From positions 1 to 9,954 of the forward strand of contig JAQYFM010000157.1 in NCBI GenBank assembly GCA_028723145.1: DNA of 9,954 nucleotides. The letters run 5' to 3'. Positions 5,002 through 9,954 of the stretch are shown in pieces (position 1 is the stretch's first letter; each line of letters begins with the position of its first letter). Made by a program: the position numbers and the translations under genes. Origin of the DNA: Spirochaetales bacterium. GTDB lineage: Bacteria > Spirochaetota > Spirochaetia > Sphaerochaetales > Sphaerochaetaceae. A model generated the notes under the pieces. That model did no database searches, was not told the origin of the DNA, and worked only from the letters and a program-made list of their open reading frames with translations.

Positions 5002-7545
5002 TTAGCAAGTTGCTCCACCCTTAACATCCTTATGTAAGATAGCATCTTTGTCAATAACTGAATTAAGAAGTTTATCATTTACATAATCAAATCCTAAGCG
5101 TGCAACAGTATCAGCAAAGCGTTCGCCGGTCTTACCTTCATCACGGAAGAGTAAAATTGCTTTCTCAACTACATCCATTAACTCTTCTTCACTAGTGATG
5201 ATTCTAGTTAATGGAAGACCATGTGCAATCTTTTTACCCCATCTTCCACCGATATATACTCTATATCCTGGCATGTACTCTTCAGTTACCTTGAATGGAC
5301 ACTTACCCTTACATCTTGAGCAGTTATTACATTCATTAGGATCAACAGAAAGCTTACCATCAACAACCTTTGCAATCTTAATTGGACAGCTATTTACAAC
5401 CTGACAAACCTTACAGCCCTTACACTTTGAAGTATCAAAAACAGGTACGTTTTGACCAACGATACCAAGGTCATTTAAGTTTGGTTTTACACAGTTATTT
5501 GGACAACCACCAACAGCAATCTTAAACTTGTGAGGTAGTGTAACACCATGATAACCTACATAGAATTTCTCATGTAATTTCTCAGAGAGTGCAAAGGTAT
5601 CAGCAAGACCATACTGACATGTAGTACCCTTACAAGATACAACAGGTCTTACTAAACTACCTGTTCCACCTGTTGAAAGTCCCCTTTCATTTAAGAAGTC
5701 AATCAGAGGTTGGATATTTTCATACTTAACCCCTTGAACCTCTAATGTAAGACGTGTAGTCATGGTAATTTCACCAGAACCAAACTTTTCACAAGCTTCC
5801 CAAATAGTCTTTTGCTCTTCAGCTGTAATCTTACCATTACGAGTAATAATTCTTACATTAAATACATCTGGATATCTTTTATCTTGTAAACAACCAAGAG
5901 CTTTAACTCTTCTTACCTCTTGTGGAGGAATTGCACCTTCAAACTTTACTTTTACATCATTAAGAGAAACACCTCCCTCTAATGACTTTGTTGCAGTAAA
6001 GCCCATTGCTTTAAGTCTATTTTGAACTAAATAAGACTTTCTACCTCTAGCACAAACGAGTAATAGCTTTTCATCTTTTGGAGTATCTTTAAATACTTCC
6101 TCAAGCTTATCAAATGGTGCAAATATTGCCCCTAAAATAGTTGGTGCATTATTTACATCTATTACTTTATAGCCATTTGCTTTACCCATCAAATACTCAT
6201 ATGGAGTAAAGCTATCGAGAGTACCATTAATTTTATTTTCAAGTACATAAGCAGCTTGAACAAGAGGATTAATAGCTGTTGAAAATGGTGGAGCATATGA
6301 AAAATCCATACTGTCAAGATCTTCAAGTTTTGCGCCCATATATATTGCACAAACGGTGCTATCAACAATTTTATCAACACTACCTGGTCCTACTACCTGG
6401 ATACCAAGTACTTTATGTGAAGTTTTATCAGCTACAAGTTTTATTACAAAATTTCCACTACCAGGATAGTAATGTGCTTTATCATCAACAACTAAAGAAA
6501 CACTGATTGCATCATAGCCTTCATCAAGAGCAGCTTTCTCTGTTAAGCCTGTTCTACCTGCATTTAAGCCTTCAAAGAGACGTAGTACTGCAGTACCTAA
6601 ACAACCTCTATAGCTAATATTTTCTCCGGTTAAAGACTTGGCAAGGATACGACCTGTAATATTTGCAGTAGAACCCATTGCTGAATAAGCTCTCTTATTT
6701 GTTAAAGCATTAGTAACAAGAGCGCAATCTCCAACAGCATAGATATCAGGAATATTTGTTTTCTGCTGGCTATCTACAACTATTGCCCCCTTCTCCATCT
6801 CAATACCTGTTCCAGCTAAGAAAGCTGTAGATGGTTTAACTCCGAGAGCAAGAATTACGATATCTGAATCAAAAGTTCCTCTATCAGTTTTTACACTTAC
6901 AGGGGTAATTGCTTCAAGCTTAGAATTGTTAATTACTTTAATTCCAGCTTTACTAAGCTGTTTCTTTATATACAAAGCCATATCAGGATCAAAGAGGCCT
7001 GGAAGAACTTGTGATGCCATATCAATTGCAGTTACATCGATACCCTTTGCCTTGATATTTTCGCTTACCTCTAAGCCAATAAAAGAAGCACCAACAACTA
7101 CTGCTTTCTTAACATTATTTTCTTCAATATAGCGCTTGATAGCAACTGCATCGTCAACACTACGCAAAGTAAAAACATTCGAAAGAGTTGCACCTTCTAT
7201 TTCAGGTACAAAAGGATTTGCTCCAGTTGCAATAATTAACTTATCATAGTTAACTAAGCTACCATCCTTAAATGAAACACTTTTTTCACTAGGATTAACA
7301 CTTACAGCTTCCATCTCAGTTTTTACATTTACACCAGTTAGTGATGAGAATTTCTCAGGAGTATTTACTACCAAACTTTCTTTATCACTGATAAGACCAC
7401 TTATGTAGTATGGAAGGCCACATCCCGCATATGAAATATCCTTTGACTTAGTATAAATGGTAACATTGTTGCTTCTATCTTGACGCATTAACTTTGCTGC
7501 AGCCTTAGTACCTGCAGCAACACCACCCAATATGACAATATTCAT
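5002..7545 (-). CDS. CoA-disulfide-reductase-like / rhodanese / siroheme sulfite-nitrite reductase / ferredoxin fusion protein
   Basis: This cytoplasmic, 847-residue multidomain redox enzyme appears intact. Residues 1-445 form a CoADR/NADH oxidase-type flavoprotein: FAD motif GGVAAG (7-12), redox Cys42 in GCGLPYY, NAD(P)-binding VGASFIG (151-157), second FAD motif YAVGDC (269-274), then a dimerisation domain. Residues about 450-530 are a rhodanese domain with catalytic Cys498 in CARGRKSY and a shortened front part. Residues about 540-700 are a sulfite/nitrite reductase siroheme/[4Fe-4S] module with Cys638, Cys643, Cys681 and Cys685 (CKGTTC; GGCPNNC). Residues about 705-755 carry two [4Fe-4S] ferredoxin motifs (C708/711/714/720 and C739/742/745/749). 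Electrons could run from NAD(P)H through FAD and Fe-S clusters to siroheme. Sulfite, nitrite or a persulfide-derived sulfur species are candidate substrates, and which one is unknown. AGAGG at 7554-7558 supports the start. It is flanked by 51 and 107 nt, so it may be its own unit. Confidence 0.88.
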   Translation of the reverse strand: MNIVILGGVAAGTKAAAKLMRQDRSNNVTIYTKSKDISYAGCGLPYYISGLISDKESLVVNTPEKFSSLTGVNVKTEMEAVSVNPSEKSVSFKDGSLVNYDKLIIATGANPFVPEIEGATLSNVFTLRSVDDAVAIKRYIEENNVKKAVVVGASFIGLEVSENIKAKGIDVTAIDMASQVLPGLFDPDMALYIKKQLSKAGIKVINNSKLEAITPVSVKTDRGTFDSDIVILALGVKPSTAFLAGTGIEMEKGAIVVDSQQKTNIPDIYAVGDCALVTNALTNKRAYSAMGSTANITGRILAKSLTGENISYRGCLGTAVLRLFEGLNAGRTGLTEKAALDEGYDAISVSLVVDDKAHYYPGSGNFVIKLVADKTSHKVLGIQVVGPGSVDKIVDSTVCAIYMGAKLEDLDSMDFSYAPPFSTAINPLVQAAYVLENKINGTLDSFTPYEYLMGKANGYKVIDVNNAPTILGAIFAPFDKLEEVFKDTPKDEKLLLVCARGRKSYLVQNRLKAMGFTATKSLEGGVSLNDVKVKFEGAIPPQEVRRVKALGCLQDKRYPDVFNVRIITRNGKITAEEQKTIWEACEKFGSGEITMTTRLTLEVQGVKYENIQPLIDFLNERGLSTGGTGSLVRPVVSCKGTTCQYGLADTFALSEKLHEKFYVGYHGVTLPHKFKIAVGGCPNNCVKPNLNDLGIVGQNVPVFDTSKCKGCKVCQVVNSCPIKIAKVVDGKLSVDPNECNNCSRCKGKCPFKVTEEYMPGYRVYIGGRWGKKIAHGLPLTRIITSEEELMDVVEKAILLFRDEGKTGERFADTVARLGFDYVNDKLLNSVIDKDAILHKDVKGGATC

Positions 7546-7553
7546 GTACTATA

Positions 7554-7581
7554 CCTCTAGAAAAAGTATACATTTATTATA
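7554..7581 (-). promoter_or_regulatory. Ribosome binding site and possible -10 box of the redox fusion gene
   Basis: On the - strand, AGAGG (7558-7554) lies 8 nt before the ATG at 7545. Upstream, a perfect TATAAT occupies 7581-7576, which would place transcription start near 7569 and give a leader of about 24 nt. The matching -35 region is poor. An alternative pair, TTTACA (7592-7587) and TATACT (7570-7565) with a 16-bp spacer, would start transcription inside the ribosome binding site and is less likely. The ribosome binding site is firm, the promoter tentative. Confidence 0.4.
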
Positions 7582-7596
7582 GACCTTGTAAAATAA

Positions 7597-8697
7597 TTAT
7601 TTTATCAAACCATCAAGAAAATCAAAAACTGTAACCCAATATGCATTTGCAATTACATCAGGAGAATTGAAAATCTCATGGTGGGAATCAGGGCACATTA
7701 CAACATGTACTCTTTCAGCCTTGGAAGCAAACTCTAACTGCTTATCATTTCTAACTAAGCTATCTATTTCTGCCTGTAAAAGTAAAACAGGAATCTTTAC
7801 CTTTTCTGCTTCGCTTTGTTTTACCATCTTCTCTGTTGCTTTTAATGCAGCATTTAACCAAGACCATGTAGCACCATAGGTTTGATGGTACTCATTTTCC
7901 TTTCTCATATCAAAAAAGTATTTGTACCTTGGATAGCTTGTTGCAGGACATCCTGGATCTGCAAATGATTCTATAGCATCCCAATCATAGTGGCCAAAGA
8001 TATAGTCATCACCGGCCCCAAATAGATTTGCAGAACCAGATAGGAATTTAGCAGCCCACTCTGGTACTGCTCCCATATTAATACCTATCATAGGGGATGA
8101 TAATATTGCAAAGTCAAAAACATCTGGGTAGATTTCCAAGAATCTAGTTGCAATTCCACCACCCATTGAGTGTCCAAACAATACTAACTTATTATCCTTT
8201 GAACGAGGTAACACAACCTCATCAACAAATTGCTTTACATCCTCTGTATATACATTAAAGTCATCAACCGCTACCTTTGAGAGTGAAGATGCAACATCAG
8301 CTCTTCTTTCTGAATATCCATGACCATAGTGCTCTATCATATATACATCATATCCAGCTCTATTAAAGTAATAGATAATCTCACTATATTTTCTGATAAA
8401 CTCAGTAAAACCATGTAAGATTACAACGCTTCCTTTTTCATCTTCGACATCAAATATTTCATAATAGATTCTATGTCCATCACGGTTGGAAGCTAAAACA
8501 CCATTACTTTTTATTGTTTCAAGATATGGCTCAACCTCATTTTTCATAACCTCAGCGTAATTATCCTCTGCAACTATTTCAAAATCAGGACGAGAAATAT
8601 CAAGAGGTAATGTATTCATTGTTTTTCCACTATATGATGTAGTAGAACACGAAACTAATAAAACACCTGCTAGTAATAATAAAATAAATCTCTTCAT
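7597..8697 (-). CDS. Alpha/beta hydrolase lipoprotein, lysophospholipase/monoacylglycerol lipase type
   Basis: From the chosen start this is a 366-residue protein with a lipoprotein signal peptide (MKRFILLLL...), lipobox LVSC and lipidated Cys17. The hydrolase fold follows: oxyanion-loop HGF (95-97), EHYGHGYSERR (122-132), nucleophile elbow GHSMGG with Ser177, probable acid Asp312 in LQAEIDSLV, and His340 in SHHEIF. This is the PldB/YtpA (serine aminopeptidase S33-like) group, which cleaves lysophospholipids or monoacylglycerols. The exact substrate is not predictable. An in-frame ATG seven codons earlier (8718) lies in the loop of the pdxT terminator and would spoil the basic start of the signal peptide, so I prefer 8697. 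Neither start has a clear ribosome binding site. As a surface-facing enzyme it may process host or self lipids. Confidence 0.85.
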   Translation of the reverse strand: MKRFILLLLAGVLLVSCSTTSYSGKTMNTLPLDISRPDFEIVAEDNYAEVMKNEVEPYLETIKSNGVLASNRDGHRIYYEIFDVEDEKGSVVILHGFTEFIRKYSEIIYYFNRAGYDVYMIEHYGHGYSERRADVASSLSKVAVDDFNVYTEDVKQFVDEVVLPRSKDNKLVLFGHSMGGGIATRFLEIYPDVFDFAILSSPMIGINMGAVPEWAAKFLSGSANLFGAGDDYIFGHYDWDAIESFADPGCPATSYPRYKYFFDMRKENEYHQTYGATWSWLNAALKATEKMVKQSEAEKVKIPVLLLQAEIDSLVRNDKQLEFASKAERVHVVMCPDSHHEIFNSPDVIANAYWVTVFDFLDGLIK

Positions 8698-8699
8698 AG

Positions 8700-8733
8700 A
8701 AAAAAAATAACCATACATTTTCAGTATGGCTAT
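8700..8733 (-). terminator. Intrinsic terminator after pdxT
   Basis: On the - strand, AGCCATAC (8731-8724) pairs with GTATGGTT (8716-8709), and two further A-T pairs extend it to 10 bp (one G-U) around a 7-nt loop. An uninterrupted run of eight T follows at 8707-8700, whose first T pairs at the stem base. It starts 12 nt beyond the pdxT stop codon and ends only 3 nt before the hydrolase start codon. Confidence 0.8.
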
Positions 8734-8745
8734 ATCACAATTGAA

Positions 8746-9303
8746 TTATTTTGTAAGCTTCAAAAATAGCTCATGGCACCTTAAATCATTACTTAACTCA
8801 GGATGAAATGATAATCCTATTTGATTTTTATACCTTACCCCTGTAATTTTTCCATCATGCATAGAGAGGACCTCAACAACATCTTCTACATTAGTAATAT
8901 AAGGAGCACGAATGAAAATCATTTCAACAGCATTAAGTGGACCTAAATTAGATGTGGTAATAAATGATGAGACTTGCCTTCCATACGCATTTCTTTTAAC
9001 ACTTACAGGAAGCGTTGAAAGGTAAGTGTTTTCATCATTATCAATTTTATTTGCAAGTAGTATTAAGCCCGCACATGTTGCAAGAACAGGAAGCCCTTGT
9101 TCAATCATAGATTTAAGAGGAACCATCATATTAAGAGCCCTTAATAACTTTCCTTGAACTGTACTCTCGCCTCCAGGAAGAATAATTGAATCTATACTTG
9201 ATAAATCAGATAAAGTTCTTACTTCCTTTGCTTTTACGCCAAGCTTTTCTAAAGAGATAATGTGTTCTCGAAAAGCACCTTGCAAAGCTAAAACCCCTAC
9301 CAT
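8746..9303 (-). CDS. pdxT: Pyridoxal 5'-phosphate synthase glutaminase subunit PdxT
   Basis: PdxT hydrolyses glutamine and channels the ammonia to PdxS in the DXP-independent vitamin B6 pathway, in the cytoplasm. The 185-residue length is normal. The class I glutaminase features are complete: GVLALQGAFREH (3-14), oxyanion-hole PGGEST (43-48) followed by GKLL, nucleophile Cys77 in TCAGL, RNAYGRQ (104-110), IRAP (131-134) and the catalytic His167/Glu169 in FHPE. The start codon overlaps the pdxS stop (TAATG), with AGAGG at 9310-9314 within pdxS, so translation is coupled and stoichiometric production is expected. An intrinsic terminator follows. Confidence 0.96.
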   Translation of the reverse strand: MVGVLALQGAFREHIISLEKLGVKAKEVRTLSDLSSIDSIILPGGESTVQGKLLRALNMMVPLKSMIEQGLPVLATCAGLILLANKIDNDENTYLSTLPVSVKRNAYGRQVSSFITTSNLGPLNAVEMIFIRAPYITNVEDVVEVLSMHDGKITGVRYKNQIGLSFHPELSNDLRCHELFLKLTK

Positions 9304-9954
9304 TATCGACCTCTTTCTTCCATAATGATTTTTATTTCATCAGGGTTAATTCCAACCATTGCTTGGCCTAAATCCTCTGATAACTTTGCAATTAACTTAG
9401 CATCCTTGTAGTTTGTAACAGCTTGAACAATGCTTGCTGCACGCTTTGCTGGGTTCCCTGATTTAAAAATACCAGAACCTACAAATACACCTTCTGCACC
9501 GAGTTGCATCATTAAAGCAGCATCAGCAGGAGTTGCAACACCACCAGCTGCAAAGTTAACAACTGGGAGCTTTCCATTTTCATGAACATATAAAATTAAT
9601 TCGTAAGGAACAGCTAAAGCCTTAGCCTCTTCAAAAAGCTCATCTGTTCTCATTGAAACAACCTTTCTAATTTCACTGTTCATCTTTCTCATGTGTCTGA
9701 CAGCCTGAATGATATCACCAGTTCCAGGCTCACCCTTAGTTCTTATCATAGAAGCACCCTCGTTAATTCTTCTTAATGCTTCACCTAGGTCTCTTGCACC
9801 ACACACAAAAGGAACATTAAAGTCTCTCTTATTTATATGATATAAATCATCGGCTGGACTTAATACCTCGGATTCATCGATGTAATCAATTTCAATAGCC
9901 TGTAAAATCTGAGCTTCTACAAAGTGACCAATTCTACACTTTGCCATTACTGGA
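9303..9954 (-). CDS. pdxS: Pyridoxal 5'-phosphate synthase lyase subunit PdxS, 5' end beyond the window
   Basis: PdxS makes PLP from ribose 5-phosphate, glyceraldehyde 3-phosphate and ammonia supplied by PdxT; the pair forms a 12+12 complex. The window holds the C-terminal 217 codons. The reading frame stays open to the edge (P-V before Met-Ala-Lys), so the internal ATG at 9947 is not the start, and by comparison with the usual length of about 290 residues roughly 75 are missing. Visible family blocks include MAKCRIGHFVEAQ with the lysine equivalent to B. subtilis Lys81, YIDESEVLSPADD, MIRTKGEPGTG with the Lys149 equivalent, NFAAGGVATPADAALMM and VGSGIFKS. It is the upstream partner of pdxT. 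Its promoter lies outside the window. Confidence 0.96.
   Translation of the reverse strand, partial: PVMAKCRIGHFVEAQILQAIEIDYIDESEVLSPADDLYHINKRDFNVPFVCGARDLGEALRRINEGASMIRTKGEPGTGDIIQAVRHMRKMNSEIRKVVSMRTDELFEEAKALAVPYELILYVHENGKLPVVNFAAGGVATPADAALMMQLGAEGVFVGSGIFKSGNPAKRAASIVQAVTNYKDAKLIAKLSEDLGQAMVGINPDEIKIIMEERGR

Noticed and set aside
7590..7603. Perfect palindrome AAAATAATTATTTT at the end of the hydrolase gene as a terminator
   Set aside because: It has no loop and no G-C pairs, so it is a poor RNA hairpin; its symmetry comes from AT-rich sequence around the stop codon.
9303..9947. ATG at 9947 as the pdxS start
   Set aside because: The frame remains open to the window edge, and the residues before it (P-V) match the internal PdxS sequence. 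The true start lies outside the window.

Overview
This is an AT-rich bacterial window carrying nine protein genes. Two are on the + strand (225-2275) and seven on the - strand (2272-9954); the two blocks converge and overlap by 4 bp. No RNA gene, mobile element or CRISPR array is visible. Gene content points to an anaerobic, probably host-associated bacterium: a siroheme/ferredoxin oxidoreductase fusion, lipoproteins with Cys lipoboxes, an ApbE flavin transferase with an exported FMN-binding-like protein, and PLP synthase PdxST. Signal peptides ending in 'FAQG' suggest a spirochaete of the Treponema/Sphaerochaeta type. This assignment is an inference, and a low-GC Firmicute cannot be excluded.

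Region 1 (1-2275, + strand): an AT-rich leader with small palindromes and repeats precedes an exported protein built from two copies of an FMN-binding-like domain. Each copy ends in a variant flavinylation motif (DLASSAT and DLVSSVT). An ApbE-family lipoprotein (FAD:protein FMN transferase) follows 11 nt later, with its ribosome binding site on the stop codon of the first gene. The pair reads as a flavinylation substrate plus its modifying enzyme, forming a small extracytoplasmic redox module. A stem-loop terminator closes it inside the 3' end of the opposing gene.

Region 2 (2272-4894, - strand): a complete FecBCD-type ABC importer for a metal chelate (siderophore, haem or cobalamin class). 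It has a substrate-binding lipoprotein, a FecCD permease and an ATPase, joined by ATGA and TAATG overlaps. A 107-nt leader in front of the binding-protein gene can fold into a long irregular hairpin that hides its weak ribosome binding site.

Region 3 (5002-7545, - strand): one 847-residue protein joining a CoA-disulfide-reductase-like flavoprotein, a rhodanese domain, a siroheme sulfite/nitrite reductase module and a two-cluster ferredoxin domain. It looks like a self-contained NAD(P)H-to-sulfur-compound electron chain, and is the most unusual protein here.

Region 4 (7597-9954, - strand): pdxS (5' end outside the window) and pdxT make pyridoxal 5'-phosphate and are translationally coupled. 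A good intrinsic terminator follows pdxT. Immediately after it, with no recognisable ribosome binding site, starts a lipoprotein alpha/beta hydrolase of the lysophospholipase/monoacylglycerol lipase type.

Possible links between regions are inference: flavinylated surface proteins and a metal-chelate importer sit back to back, which would suit reductive iron acquisition, and the siroheme/Fe-S enzyme is itself iron-dependent.
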